Both the position numbers and the translations under genes were made by a program. From NCBI RefSeq assembly GCF_036227565.1, contig NZ_CP109460.1:5642001-5706000 (forward strand): DNA of 64,000 nt. The letters are read 5' to 3'. This stretch comes from Streptomyces sp. NBC_01454. GTDB taxonomy: Bacteria > Actinomycetota > Actinomycetes > Streptomycetales > Streptomycetaceae. Numbering within the stretch: position 1 is the first letter of the stretch; every line of letters begins with the position of its first letter. A model generated the notes under the pieces. That model ran no database searches. It worked only from the letters and a program-made list of their open reading frames with translations, and was not told the origin of the DNA. Shown here piece after piece: positions 46,928 through 55,839 of this stretch.

Positions 46928-47995
46928 ATGACCAGATTGCGCATGCCCGCACTCTCCCGGCTGGTGCTGGCGGGTGCCGCCGCGCTCGCTGTCGTGGCAT
47001 CGGCCCTCACCCCGGCGGCGACCGGAGCGCGGGCCGAGGCGGCCGACCGCCCGGAGTATGTCGCGCTCGGCGACTCCTACAGCGCCGGCGTGTTCGTCCG
47101 CCCCTGGGACGAGAGCGACGGCTGCGGCCGCTCGTACCGCAACTACCCCCACCAGGTGGCGGAGCGGTTCGGCTATCGGCTGAGGGATGTGACCTGCGGA
47201 GCGGCCGAGGTCGTCGACGGGATTCTGGAGCCCCAGCCGTCCGACAAGATCCTCGGCCCGCCGACGGTCCCGCCCGAGGGGGGCTGGCCCGAACTGCCCG
47301 CCCAGCTGGAGGCGCTGTCCCCGGACACCGACTTCGTCACCGTCGGCATCGGCGGCAACTCCCTCGGCTTCGGCGCCATCCTGGGCAAGTGCATCGAACT
47401 CGGCCTCACCCAGCCCCTGAAGACCAAGCCCTGTACCGACCACTACACCGGCGACGGGGCCGGGGCGGACTGGCTGGCGGACAGCTTCGCGCGGCTGGAC
47501 GCCGACTTCGGCCGCATGATGACGGCGATCCACGCGGCCGCGCCGCACGCCCAGGTCGCCGTCGTCGGCTACCCCGCCATCGTCCCCGACACCTCCGGCT
47601 GCAGCTTCCTGCACTGGAACCAGCTCGGCAGCGTCAAGAAGGGCGACATGCCCTGGCTGGACGGACTGGAGAAGCGCCTGAACGACCTGCTGCACCGCCA
47701 CGCCGGCCACCGGAACGCGACCTATGTCGACACCTATGGACCCAGCGTGGGCCACGGGGTCTGCCAGAGCGGGGAGGCGAAGTGGATGTACGGCATCCGG
47801 GACAACCTCACCGGTGACGGCGACCAGACCGACCCGCCGACGGAGCTGTGCAACGACATCCCCGGCACCGGCGAGGCCTGCACCCTGGTCCACCCCAACG
47901 CCCGCGGACTGGACAACCAGGCCCGGGAAGTGGCCAAGGTCCTTCATCACGCCAGGAGTACACACCCCGGAGTGTTGACGGCCCCGCAAGGCTGA
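46928..47995 (+). CDS. Secreted SGNH-family lipase/esterase
   Basis: 355 residues with a clear signal peptide (basic start, LVLAGAAALAVVASAL core, cleavage near ARAEA). SGNH blocks in order: block I GDSYSAG (Ser nucleophile) near residue 48, block III IGGNSLGFG (oxyanion Gly and Asn), block V LVHPNARG with the catalytic His (and an Asp/Pro in front). Six or more Cys outside the signal suggest disulfides, as in Streptomyces coelicolor esterase and rimosus GDSL lipase. It should hydrolyse lipid or acyl esters outside the cell. The start is ATG at 46928 with AAGGAC ahead. Two hairpins follow the gene. Single-gene unit, probably controlled through the AT-rich palindrome upstream. Confidence 0.9.
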   Translation: MTRLRMPALSRLVLAGAAALAVVASALTPAATGARAEAADRPEYVALGDSYSAGVFVRPWDESDGCGRSYRNYPHQVAERFGYRLRDVTCGAAEVVDGILEPQPSDKILGPPTVPPEGGWPELPAQLEALSPDTDFVTVGIGGNSLGFGAILGKCIELGLTQPLKTKPCTDHYTGDGAGADWLADSFARLDADFGRMMTAIHAAAPHAQVAVVGYPAIVPDTSGCSFLHWNQLGSVKKGDMPWLDGLEKRLNDLLHRHAGHRNATYVDTYGPSVGHGVCQSGEAKWMYGIRDNLTGDGDQTDPPTELCNDIPGTGEACTLVHPNARGLDNQAREVAKVLHHARSTHPGVLTAPQG

Positions 47996-48023
47996 TGCCG
48001 CCGGACCGCCGCTGACCCCGTAC

Positions 48024-48047
48024 GCCCGTCGACCTCGGCCGACGGGC
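48024..48047. terminator. First hairpin after the SGNH hydrolase
   Basis: GCCCGTCG (48024-48031) and CGACGGGC (48040-48047), 8 bp perfect, 8-base loop. Confidence 0.6.
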
Positions 48048-48073
48048 GGCGGCCGGGGCCCCCACGGGGCGCC

Positions 48074-48116
48074 GACGGGCCCCGTCCCGCCCCCTCCGGG
48101 ACGGTCGGGGCCCGTC
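48074..48116. terminator. Second, longer hairpin after the SGNH hydrolase
   Basis: An 11-bp perfect stem, GACGGGCCCCG (48074-48084) with CGGGGCCCGTC (48106-48116), and an inner 5-bp stem. Together with the hairpin 50 bases before it forms a double terminator. Confidence 0.75.
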
Positions 48117-48266
48117 GTCCTCCTTCGCCATCCGGCCAGTTGTCCGATACGAGGTGCTGACGCCGCATCATGCATGTGGCTAACATCACGTCCAATGCGG
48201 CGACGGGGCGAGGGGGTTACCTCCCGTGCCCGGAGGGCCACGGGAGAGTTACGGAGGGCTGACGTG

Positions 48267-48974
48267 ATGCACAAGATGTGTGTGATGGGCGTGCGCACGT
48301 CCTGGCGTACCGTCGCCGACGGCGAGTTCTTCTGTCCGGACTGCGGCGGGGACCGCAACTATCTCCGCAGGACCGGCCGCCGCCGTCTCACCGTCCTCGG
48401 CGTCCCGCTGCTCTCCCGCGGCGCCGCCGGACCCGTCCTGGAGTGCTCCGCCTGCCGCGGACACTTCGGCCCCGACGCCCTCGACCACCCCACCACCGTC
48501 CGCTTCTCCGCGATGCTCAGGGATGCCGTCCACACCCTCACCCTGGCGCTGCTGGCCGCGGGCGGCACCTCGTCGCGTGCGGTCCGCGACGCCGCCGTCA
48601 GCACGGTCCGCGCGGCCGGCTTCGCGGACTGCTCCGAGGACCAGCTGCTCACCCTGCTCGCCGCGCTCGCCGCCGACACCGGCCGGGTGACCGGCAGTTA
48701 CGAGGGGGCGGCGGCCGGTCACTGTGCCCACCAGGGCATGGACCCGTGCGGCACCGCACTGGCCATAGAGCTCCATGAGTCGCTGGAGCCGCTGGCCCCG
48801 CACCTCGCCCCGGCGGGCCGGGAGGCGCTGCTCCTCCAGGGCGCCCGTATCGCGCTCGCCGACGGCGCCTACACGCCCGCGGAGCGCGAGGTGCTCAGCA
48901 CCGTCGGCAGCGCGCTGATGCTCCGCCCCGCCGACATCCACCGCCTGCTGGCGGCGGCCCGCACGCCCTCCTGA
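48267..48974 (+). CDS. TerB-like protein with N-terminal zinc ribbon
   Basis: 235 residues. The N-terminus has a zinc ribbon with two Cys pairs (CPDCGG near residue 22 and CSACRG near 60). A tellurite-resistance TerB-like helical domain follows (about 75-232; e.g. ALLLQGARIALADGAYTPAEREVLSTVGSAL, where the D-G-x-Y/F acidic metal loop is typical). TerB proteins bind metal and are linked with stress and surveillance systems, but no ter operon partners are here, so the function is unknown. The ATG at 48267 (or GTG at 48264) follows GGAGGG 48253-48258. Stands alone; converges on the conservon. Confidence 0.8.
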   Translation: MHKMCVMGVRTSWRTVADGEFFCPDCGGDRNYLRRTGRRRLTVLGVPLLSRGAAGPVLECSACRGHFGPDALDHPTTVRFSAMLRDAVHTLTLALLAAGGTSSRAVRDAAVSTVRAAGFADCSEDQLLTLLAALAADTGRVTGSYEGAAAGHCAHQGMDPCGTALAIELHESLEPLAPHLAPAGREALLLQGARIALADGAYTPAEREVLSTVGSALMLRPADIHRLLAAARTPS

Positions 48975-49014
48975 GCCCCCGAAGCGGCCCGGCGGCGGCT
49001 GCCGGCGAAGACGA

Positions 49015-49048
49015 CGACCCCGCCACCCGGAAGCGGATGACGGGGTCG
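49015..49048. terminator. Hairpin between TerB-like gene and conservon
   Basis: CGACCCCG (49015-49022) with CGGGGTCG (49041-49048), 8 bp perfect, 18-base loop. Likely bidirectional terminator. Confidence 0.5.
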
Positions 49049-49079
49049 GCGGACGCGCAGCCGGAGCGGCCCGGGAAGC

Positions 49080-50315
49080 TCAGCCCGTGGTCAGCCGTAC
49101 CGGCAGACTGCGCAGGCCGCCCGAGATGAAGCCGCCCGTAGCTGCCAACTCCTCGGCCGGAACGGCAAGTTGGATGTCCGGGAAGCGGGCGAAGAGAGCC
49201 GGCAGGGCGATCCGGGCCTCCATCCGGGCCAGCGGGGCGCCCAGGCAGTGGTGGACGCCGTGGCCGAAGGCGAGGTGCTCGGGGTCGGAGCGCCGGATGT
49301 CGAACTCGGCGGCGGTCTCCCCGTGGAAGGCGGGGTCTCGGCCGGCCGCGGCGTACCCCGGGAGGATCGCCTCACCCTTGCGGATGGTGGGACCGTCCGG
49401 GATGTCGATGTCCTCGACGGCGAACCGCAGCGGCAGGCTGGCGATGCTGGGCGCCCAGCGCAGGGTCTCCTCGATGACGTCCTTCCAGGAGACCTGGCCC
49501 GAGAGCACCAGCGCGAGCTGCCCGGGGTGGGTGAGCAGGGCATGGACGGCATTGCCCAGCAGGTCGACGGTGGTCTCGTGACCGGCGCCGATGACCAGCA
49601 GCAGGGTGTCGAGCAGCTCCCGCTCGGTCATCCGCCGGCCGTCGTCGTCCCGGGCGGAGACCAGCAGGCTGGTCAGGTCGTCGGCCGGGTTCTCGCGCTT
49701 GGCCGCGACCAGTTCACCGAGCAGCTCATAGACCGCCGCGGCGGTGGCACCGGCCTGTTCCGGGGTGGCCGTGGTGTCCATGATGGCCTCGACGAGACGC
49801 GCGAGTTCGACGCGCGCCGCGCCCTCCGGGAAGCCGAACAGCTCGCAGATGACCTGCATGGGCAGCGGGTGGTTGAAGCGCGCCCGCAGGTCCAGCGGCT
49901 CGCCCGCCGGGTGGGCGGCGAGCTCGGCCAGTAAGCCCTGCGTGATGCCCTCCACCCGCGGGAGGATGGCCTCGGTACGGCGGGCGGTGAACGCCGGGGC
50001 GATCAGCTTGCGCAGCCGCCGGTGGTCCGCGCCGTACGCGGTGAACATGTTGGTGACGCCGATCCAGGACTGCAGCCAGCTGTTGCGGACCTCCTCGCGC
50101 TGCCATTCCGGCCAGTGGTCCCGCGGGTTCTTGGAGACCCGGTCGTCGGTCAGCAGCTGCTTGAGCAGGGTGTGGCTGGTGACCGTCCACGCCTCGATGC
50201 CGCCCGGCAGTTCGGTGCGGGCCACCGGGCCTAGCGCGCGGAGGCGGGCTGCCTCTCCGTGGATGTCGCTTCCGACCGGGTCGATGACGTAGGGCCGCTG
50301 TCCCTGTTGTGCCAC
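49080..50315 (-). CDS. Cytochrome P450, CYP154-like, last gene of the conservon
   Basis: 411-residue P450 with all hallmarks: I-helix oxygen-activation motif GAGHETT, K-helix ExxR in EETLRW, and haem loop [15 protein letters not shown] with the Cys thiolate ligand. GTG start at 50315, which lies 85 bases inside the preceding P450 gene, an unusually long overlap; the N-terminal text ([22 protein letters not shown]) is standard for the family, so the start is secure. Codon 128 is TTA, making full translation depend on the bldA tRNA. In conservons of the cvn10 type a CYP157 and a CYP154 end the operon. Substrate unknown. Confidence 0.92.
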   Translation of the reverse strand: MAQQGQRPYVIDPVGSDIHGEAARLRALGPVARTELPGGIEAWTVTSHTLLKQLLTDDRVSKNPRDHWPEWQREEVRNSWLQSWIGVTNMFTAYGADHRRLRKLIAPAFTARRTEAILPRVEGITQGLLAELAAHPAGEPLDLRARFNHPLPMQVICELFGFPEGAARVELARLVEAIMDTTATPEQAGATAAAVYELLGELVAAKRENPADDLTSLLVSARDDDGRRMTERELLDTLLLVIGAGHETTVDLLGNAVHALLTHPGQLALVLSGQVSWKDVIEETLRWAPSIASLPLRFAVEDIDIPDGPTIRKGEAILPGYAAAGRDPAFHGETAAEFDIRRSDPEHLAFGHGVHHCLGAPLARMEARIALPALFARFPDIQLAVPAEELAATGGFISGGLRSLPVRLTTG

Positions 50316-51613
50316 GGCGTTGCTCCTGCCTGGTCGGGGGTGATGGGCGTGAAGCGGGCCGGCAGCGCCACCAGGGCCCGGTGGAACGCGCCGTTGCGCC
50401 ACTGCAGCGTGGAGGAGTCCACGGCGAGTTCGATGTCGGAGAGCCAGGCGGTCAGCCGCTCGATCGCGGTGGTGGCGATCAGCAGGGCGTGCCGCTTCAC
50501 GGGGCAGGCGTGCGGACCGGCCGCCCAGGACAGGTGCGAGCCGCCCCCGGAGCCGGGACCGGTCTGCCCGGTGGTGTCGAACTGGCTGTTGGCGGCCGCG
50601 TACGACACCATCACCAGCTGCCCCTTGCGCACCCAGGTGCCGTGGAAGAACACATCGCGGACCGGGTAGTGGGCGGAGTAGTTGGTCAGTGGCGGGTCGT
50701 TCCACAGCACCTCGTTGATCGCGTCGTGCGCGGTGAGCGCGCCGCCGGACAGGGTGTTGTAGTACCGGTCGTCGGAGAGCATCCGCGCCAGCGCGTTGCC
50801 GATGAGGTTGGCGAGCGGCTCGTTGCCCGCGCCCATCGTGAGGATGATGTTGTGGATCAGTTCCTCGTCGTTCAGCGCGTGGGGGTGGTCCATGAACCAG
50901 GAGGTCAGGTCCGGTCCGCGCTGGGCCTTCTTCGCGCCCACCAGCTCCATGATGTAGCTGGTGTACGCCTCGTTGGCGGCGGCGGCCTCCTCGGGGGAGT
51001 TGCCGTCCAGCATGCCCCCGATGGCCGAGATCAGCCGGTCGCTGTAGGAATCCGGCAGCCCGAAGAGGTTGTTGAACATCAGGAGCGGGATCAGCCGCGC
51101 GTACTCGGCGATCAGATCGACCTCGCCGTGCGCCCCGAACCGCTGGATCAGGGAGTCCGCGGCGTGATGGACCCGGGCCCGCAGCTCGTGCGGCTCGACG
51201 AGCTTGAAGCTGTCGACGACGACGTCCCGGTAGCGGACGTGCGCCGGCCCGTCGGCGTAGAAGATGTTGGGCCGCCACATCAGCATCGGCATGACGGCGG
51301 AGTCCGGGGGGACGGTCGTCATCCACTCCCGGGAATCCTTGGACCAGGTGGCGTCGTCGTGCAGCAGATCGAGCGCCGCCCGGTAGTCGGTGACCAGCAT
51401 CGCGGTCACCTCCGGTGCGATCTCGACCGGTGCCAGCGCGCCGTACTGCCGCAGGTGCGCGTAGACGCGGCGCGGGTCGGCGGCGAAGTCCGGACCGTAG
51501 AGCTTCACCGGCGTCTGGGCGTCGGGCTGCGCCGGAGCGTACTGCTGCGGAGGGGCGGCGTGCGCCGGGCAGCCCGGTGGCGGTGCGGCTCCCGGCCGGT
51601 GCGGGGAAGTCAC
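50231..51613 (-). CDS. Atypical cytochrome P450, CYP157-like, without the ExxR motif
   Basis: 460-residue P450-fold protein. The K-helix, where every normal P450 has ExxR, reads NEVLWND, so Arg is Trp. The I-helix reads GAGNEPLAN without the Thr. The haem loop reads [11 protein letters not shown], with Cys kept but the following Gly replaced by Pro. These three changes are known from the CYP157 branch of conservon P450s. An N-terminal Pro/Ala/Gln-rich region (about 40 residues) precedes the P450 fold. The GTG at 51613 overlaps the cvnD stop (GTGA). The C-terminus (about 30 residues past the fold) overlaps the next gene. Catalysis is uncertain; it may act as a partner or sensor. Confidence 0.9.
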   Translation of the reverse strand: MTSPHRPGAAPPPGCPAHAAPPQQYAPAQPDAQTPVKLYGPDFAADPRRVYAHLRQYGALAPVEIAPEVTAMLVTDYRAALDLLHDDATWSKDSREWMTTVPPDSAVMPMLMWRPNIFYADGPAHVRYRDVVVDSFKLVEPHELRARVHHAADSLIQRFGAHGEVDLIAEYARLIPLLMFNNLFGLPDSYSDRLISAIGGMLDGNSPEEAAAANEAYTSYIMELVGAKKAQRGPDLTSWFMDHPHALNDEELIHNIILTMGAGNEPLANLIGNALARMLSDDRYYNTLSGGALTAHDAINEVLWNDPPLTNYSAHYPVRDVFFHGTWVRKGQLVMVSYAAANSQFDTTGQTGPGSGGGSHLSWAAGPHACPVKRHALLIATTAIERLTAWLSDIELAVDSSTLQWRNGAFHRALVALPARFTPITPDQAGATPWHNRDSGPTSSTRSEATSTERQPASAR

Positions 51614-52242
51614 GGGTTCGGGTTCTCCTCGGGGGTGTGGGCCAGGACGTGCCCGACGAGCGCGATCAGCGCGTCGACGGACTGTTCCCGGTCGCGGGCG
51701 TCGCACATCACCAGCGGTGTCTCGGGGTGCAGGTCGAGGGCCTCGCGGAGCTTTTCGGCGCTGTACTGGGGCGCGTCGGGGAAGGTGTTGACCGCGACCG
51801 CGTAGCGCAGCCCGGCCTCCTCGACGATGTCCATCACCTCGAAGGAGTCCGCCAGCCGGCGGGTGTCCGCGAGGACCAGGGCGCCCAGCGCACCGCGGGC
51901 GATGTCCTGCCACAGGGGCCGGAAACGTTTCTGCCCGGGTGTGCCGAACAGATACAGCACCAGGTCCCCGGGCAGCGTCAGCCGTCCGAAGTCGATGGCG
52001 ACGGTGGTGGTGGTCTTCTCCCGGACACCGGCGAGATTGTCGACACCCGCGCCGGTCTGCGTCATGACCTCCTCGGTGTGCAGCGGGGGGGTTTCGGACA
52101 ACGCCCGGATGAGCGTGGTCTTGCCGACCCCGAACGGCCCCGCGATCAGCAGTTTGACCAGGGTCTGGTGCTCGCCGGAGAGGTACATGTTGCCGGTGCC
52201 CGCGCCGGTTTCGGCGCTAGCACTTGAGAGAGCGGAGTCCAT
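51610..52242 (-). CDS. cvnD: Conservon GTP-binding protein CvnD
   Basis: 210-residue small Ras-like/MglA-like GTPase of the conservon signalling set. P-loop [11 protein letters not shown] near residue 35, switch region [11 protein letters not shown]3-like [14 protein letters not shown], and NTFPDA in place of NKxD. With CvnA, B and C it is thought to form a membrane-associated complex resembling eukaryotic G-protein coupled systems. The ATG start overlaps the cvnC end by 26 bases; the stop overlaps the first P450 gene. Downstream effectors are unknown, but the coupled P450s are obvious candidates. Confidence 0.94.
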   Translation of the reverse strand: MDSALSSASAETGAGTGNMYLSGEHQTLVKLLIAGPFGVGKTTLIRALSETPPLHTEEVMTQTGAGVDNLAGVREKTTTTVAIDFGRLTLPGDLVLYLFGTPGQKRFRPLWQDIARGALGALVLADTRRLADSFEVMDIVEEAGLRYAVAVNTFPDAPQYSAEKLREALDLHPETPLVMCDARDREQSVDALIALVGHVLAHTPEENPNP

Positions 52243-52579
52243 CGAGAACCCTCTCCAGGATCTGTCGGTCGAATTGCTCGGCTTCGGGAATGGGGGGCCG
52301 GGCGTGCAGCCGCCCGGCGTCGACGAGATCGGCCACCAGCACCTTCACCACGCTCACAGGGAGGTGAAGGTGGGCGGCGACCTCCGCCAGAGACAGCGCC
52401 CCGGGCTGCAGCAGCTCCAGGATGCGGTGCTCCTCCGGGCGTACCTCACTGGTGATCGGCATGCCCACGCCGTGCAACAGGGTGAGCCGGTCGAGGGTGT
52501 TACGGCTCGGCCGGGCGCGTCCGCCGGTCGCCAGATAGGCCGGTACGAGGCGCCTGCCGCTGCTCTGGCGCGGCGTCAT
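52217..52579 (-). CDS. cvnC: Conservon DUF742 protein CvnC
   Basis: 120-residue DUF742 protein with winged-helix character: RLVPAYLATGGRARPS at the start, LTLLHG, then EEHRILELLQPGALSLAEVAAHLHLPVSVVKVLVADLVDAGRLHAR. Part of the conservon complex between CvnB and CvnD; a DNA-binding or scaffold role has been suggested for the family but is not shown. The ATG overlaps the cvnB stop (ATGA), and the gene's end overlaps cvnD. Confidence 0.93.
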   Translation of the reverse strand: MTPRQSSGRRLVPAYLATGGRARPSRNTLDRLTLLHGVGMPITSEVRPEEHRILELLQPGALSLAEVAAHLHLPVSVVKVLVADLVDAGRLHARPPIPEAEQFDRQILERVLDGLRSLKC

Positions 52580-53004
52580 GCCGGGTTACCGAGGTCCCGG
52601 GCCCGGCTGTTCATGACCTTGTTGCCCAGCGTCGTGACCTGCACCTGCATGTGGTGAGCGACGACTCCCATGTTCACCTCCGGACCGGCGAAGACGGCCA
52701 GGCAGGTGTTCTCGCCGGCCGGTATCGCGAAGACGAAGCCCTCATCGGACTCGATGACGGTCTGCCGCAGCCGGGTGTCGTCCTTCTCGGCGAAGGCCGC
52801 GGTGACGGCCCGTCCCGCGCCCTGCAGGGCGGACATCATCGCGGCGACACCCTCGGCGGAGTCCCGCTTCAGCCCCGGCGAGGAGCCCTCGATGAAGCCG
52901 TCGCCGGAGATGACGGCGGCGTGGATCACATGCGGCAACTCCAGGAGGGGCGTGAGCACCCAGGACTTGTCCTCGGCGACACGGCGGCGGGTGGGGCTGT
53001 TCAT
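52576..53004 (-). CDS. cvnB: Conservon roadblock/LC7 protein CvnB
   Basis: 142-residue roadblock/LC7 (MglB-like) protein, expected to bind CvnD and influence its GTP cycle. Family text: VLTPLLELPHVIHAAVISGDGFIEG and GVAAMMSALQGAGRAVTAAF, ending HHMQVQVTTLGNKV. The ATG overlaps the cvnA stop (ATGA). Cytoplasmic; works with CvnA, C and D. Confidence 0.94.
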   Translation of the reverse strand: MNSPTRRRVAEDKSWVLTPLLELPHVIHAAVISGDGFIEGSSPGLKRDSAEGVAAMMSALQGAGRAVTAAFAEKDDTRLRQTVIESDEGFVFAIPAGENTCLAVFAGPEVNMGVVAHHMQVQVTTLGNKVMNSRARDLGNPA

Positions 53005-54467
53005 GATTGAGCGTTCCCTTCGGGACTGCGAGGGGGTTCTGACTGGACGGCTGCCCGGCCGGATTCGGTGCCGCGCTGGAGTGCGGCCCAGCGGGACCCG
53101 GTCTCCTCCGGGGAGCGCGGGGGAAGCGAGGCGGTGCGCTCGGCGCTCTCCTCGCTGTCGGCGCTGTCGGGGCTTTCGGATACGGGCATACGGCGGCGCC
53201 GGCGCGGGAGTTCGCCCTCCGTCTGCACGGGCGGCGCGGCCTCGAACCGGTCGGCCGGCTGCGGAGCCGGAGCCGCCGGTGCGGCAGGGGCGGGCGCGGC
53301 GGGCGCGGCGGCGGGAGACGCGGTGCCGGTCGGCAGTACGGACGCGGACCGGTCCGGTACCCCCGAACGGTGCGGCAGCGGAGCCATCACGGACATGGGC
53401 TGGGTGCTCTCGTCGAGGACGGTGAGGAGGGGGTCACCCGGGATGTACACGACCGCGCGCACGCCGCCGTACGGCGACGGCTCGACGTGCACACCGAAGC
53501 CGTATTGGCGCACCAGCTGGCCGGCGGCGGCGAAGCCGGACCGCGGCGGGTCGCCGAGCTGGGTCAGCAGCAGGTCGTCGTCGCCCGCCAGCAGCTCCAT
53601 CGCGGCCTTGATCTCGTCGTCGTGCATGCCGACGCCGTAGTCGTCGACGATCACCGACGCACCGCGGTTGCCCTGCTGAAGGGTGATGATGACCGGAAGT
53701 TCACGGTGCGAGTGGTGCAGCGCGTTCGCCAGCAGCTCGGTGACGACGATCGCGACCGGCTCGACGGCCCGCGCGACGACGGCGACCGGGTCGCGCAGCT
53801 GGTTGCTGACCTGTACGCGGTCGTAGCCGCGCAGCCGGGAGGTGGCGCCGACGACCAATTCGGCGAGGTAGGAGTCCTCGCGGGTCAGCCCCGGCCAGGC
53901 GCCGCACACGACGCCGGTGGCCTGCACGCGCCGCAGCGCCTGCTCGTTGAGGAAGTCGGCGTTCAGCAGGTCCTGGGCGACGTTCGGGTCGTCGTAGCGG
54001 TGCTGCATCTCCTGCAGCGCCGTCTGGAGCTGGTAGAGCAGCGCCTGGATGGTGGTGGTCGCCCCGCGCAGCGTGGACTGCGCCGCGGCGTCGACCCGCG
54101 CCCGCTCCTTGGTGATGGCGTCGCTGACCTGCTCCAGCACGGCGCCGAGCGCCCGGTCGGCGTCCGTCCCGGCGAACCGGGCGTCCATCAGGCCGGGCAC
54201 GGGCACATGCGGGTGCGCGAGCGCCAGCGTCAGGTCGGGGAGCCGGGTTTCGGCCAGGTGCCGGATCTCGGCCTCGGTGGCACGCAGTCGTGCCGACAGC
54301 TCCGTATTGCTGCGGAGCGTGGCGCTGTTCTGTTCCTCAGCGGCGGAGAGGCGTGATCTCAGGTCCGCGCGCTGTCCGCGCGCCCGGATCGAGAGCGCCG
54401 CCAGGACCACGGCGGCGGCCGTACCTGCGCTGAGGCACCACAACAGCGCCTCCGGTATGGATGTCAT
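53001..54467 (-). CDS. cvnA: Conservon sensor histidine kinase-like protein CvnA
   Basis: 488 residues. One N-terminal membrane helix (ALLWCLSAGTAAAVVLAAL), a coiled-coil stretch (about 35-75), a helical dimer/linker region, and an HATPase_c domain with N-box TELLANALHHSH and DDYGVGM (about 270-380). A Pro/Ala-rich C-terminal tail of about 120 residues with acidic and basic patches follows. The receiver-type phospho-acceptor His is not obvious. The ATG at 54467 has TTGAGGAT in front; an open frame 21 codons longer lacks a site. First gene of the conservon, which runs A-B-C-D-P450-P450 with every junction overlapping. Confidence 0.92.
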   Translation of the reverse strand: MTSIPEALLWCLSAGTAAAVVLAALSIRARGQRADLRSRLSAAEEQNSATLRSNTELSARLRATEAEIRHLAETRLPDLTLALAHPHVPVPGLMDARFAGTDADRALGAVLEQVSDAITKERARVDAAAQSTLRGATTTIQALLYQLQTALQEMQHRYDDPNVAQDLLNADFLNEQALRRVQATGVVCGAWPGLTREDSYLAELVVGATSRLRGYDRVQVSNQLRDPVAVVARAVEPVAIVVTELLANALHHSHRELPVIITLQQGNRGASVIVDDYGVGMHDDEIKAAMELLAGDDDLLLTQLGDPPRSGFAAAGQLVRQYGFGVHVEPSPYGGVRAVVYIPGDPLLTVLDESTQPMSVMAPLPHRSGVPDRSASVLPTGTASPAAAPAAPAPAAPAAPAPQPADRFEAAPPVQTEGELPRRRRRMPVSESPDSADSEESAERTASLPPRSPEETGSRWAALQRGTESGRAAVQSEPPRSPEGNAQS

Positions 54468-54638
54468 CGAGATCCTCAATTGGGGTACTGACGGGGTCGG
54501 CCTGCACGGCGTCGTGTTGCCGATCATCACGGGATGCTACCGGGGAGTTGACGTGCCGTGAGGGGCCCTTCCCACGGGGGACTGAGAAGCGCGGAAGGTC
54601 GCCTTCCGCCCATGATGACCCGGACCATAACGTGATGT

Positions 54639-54668
54639 GGCCCCGTCATCCAGTGGGATGGCGGGGCC
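54639..54668. terminator. Terminator between DUF397 gene and conservon
   Basis: GGCCCCGTCATCC pairs with GGATGGCGGGGCC (one T-G wobble) around AGTG: 13 bp, followed by TTTG on the plus strand. It ends the leftward XRE-DUF397 operon before cvnA. Confidence 0.8.
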
Positions 54669-54704
54669 TTTGTGTACCTCGTGTGCATGCCTCGTGAAAG
54701 CTGC

Positions 54705-54917
54705 TCAGACGGCTCCGAGTTGCCCACCTTTGACGGCTTCGACGAAGGCGGTCCAGCCGCCGGCCGGGAAGATCAGGGCGGGGCCGTGGGGAGTCTTGCT
54801 GTCGCGGACGGGGACGACGCCGGGGTGGTGGTCGGAGACCTCAAGGCAGTCGCCGCCCTGGCCGTTGCTGTAGCTGCTCTTGCGCCACTGGGCGTTGTTC
54901 AGCTCGCACTCGCGCAT
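54705..54917 (-). CDS. DUF397 protein
   Basis: 70-residue DUF397 protein (AQWRKSSYSNGQGGDCLEVSD, then VPVRDSKTPHGPALIFPAGGWTAFVEAVKGG), the companion of XRE regulators of the BldB-neighbour/WhiJ type in Streptomyces. It overlaps the regulator gene by 19 bases and is translated from the same mRNA. DUF397 members are thought to form toxin-antitoxin-like or regulator pairs that influence development. Molecular role unknown. Confidence 0.93.
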   Translation of the reverse strand: MRECELNNAQWRKSSYSNGQGGDCLEVSDHHPGVVPVRDSKTPHGPALIFPAGGWTAFVEAVKGGQLGAV

Positions 54918-55732
54918 CGTCTGTAATCCTCAGCCGCCGACTCGATCAGGGCCAGGGACGCCTCCGGCGACAGCGCGGCGACCCTGAGTAGATCGTATGC
55001 GTGCTGCGCCTGCTTCACCACCGCCGGACTGTCCAGCAAATTCCCCGAAAACTCTGTCTCTGTATAGGCAGTCGGCGGTGCGTCCGCGAACTCCATGAGC
55101 TTCAGAGTCCCGGTCATGTAGGCGTGTGCCCCAGCTGAATAAGGGAGTACGGCCGCGAGGACGTTGCGCTGGCGGACAAGCTTGGCGATGCGTTCCAACT
55201 GGGCAGTCATCGTGGCTGAGCCGCCCACCGGGATGCGCAGTACGGTCTCGTGCAGTACGGCCCAATACTGTGGCCGTGTAGGGCCCTTGAGGATGTCGGC
55301 TCGCTCCAGTCGAGCTGAGACCTTCTCCTCCACGAATTCTTCAGTGGCGAACGGATTGGCTGCCACAGTGACGGCCCGGGCGTACTCAGCCGTCTGCAAC
55401 AGCCCCGGCGCGACCGTGGGAGCGAACTCGCAGATCCGCGTGGTGACGCGTTCCAACTCCACGACTGCCGCGAAATAGTCCGGATACCGCTGATCGTCGA
55501 TCAGCTTTCGCCACGTCCGCTCGAAAAAGCCATCGGTTTGCAGGATGGCGTCGATCCGGATCGCCACATCCAGCTGCGGCTTCCGGATCGCCTGCTCGAA
55601 CTGGCCGATGTAGCCGCCGGACACGAAGACCATGCCCCCCAGTCCCTCCTGGGTTAAGCCCGCGTCCTCCCGTCGTCGCTTGAGCTCCGTGCCCCAGAAC
55701 TCCCAGGCGGCTTGGCGTGAAGCGTTGGCCAT
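54899..55732 (-). CDS. XRE/WhiJ-like HTH regulator paired with DUF397
   Basis: 277 residues. N-terminal XRE HTH (ELKRRREDAGLTQEGLGGMVFVSGGYIGQFEQAIRKPQLDVAIRI), then the DUF5753 domain (about 100-275; FERTWRKLIDDQRYPDYF, ICEFAPTVAPGLLQTAEYARAV). WhiJ-type proteins act on sporulation timing and antibiotic production with DUF397 partners. The ATG at 55732 is preferred; the longer frame has no family text. Codon 26, in the HTH, is TTA, so translation should wait for the bldA tRNA. Diverges from a small protein gene. Confidence 0.92.
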   Translation of the reverse strand: MANASRQAAWEFWGTELKRRREDAGLTQEGLGGMVFVSGGYIGQFEQAIRKPQLDVAIRIDAILQTDGFFERTWRKLIDDQRYPDYFAAVVELERVTTRICEFAPTVAPGLLQTAEYARAVTVAANPFATEEFVEEKVSARLERADILKGPTRPQYWAVLHETVLRIPVGGSATMTAQLERIAKLVRQRNVLAAVLPYSAGAHAYMTGTLKLMEFADAPPTAYTETEFSGNLLDSPAVVKQAQHAYDLLRVAALSPEASLALIESAAEDYRRCASAS

Positions 55733-55839
55733 GACGTACGTCCTCTCTCTGCGCGGCCGTTGCAGCGGCGGCCCCCTTGCCCAGGCTAGTTCCGTAGCGT
55801 CACTCTCTGACTGCGAACAGTGAAATCCCCTCACGGAAA

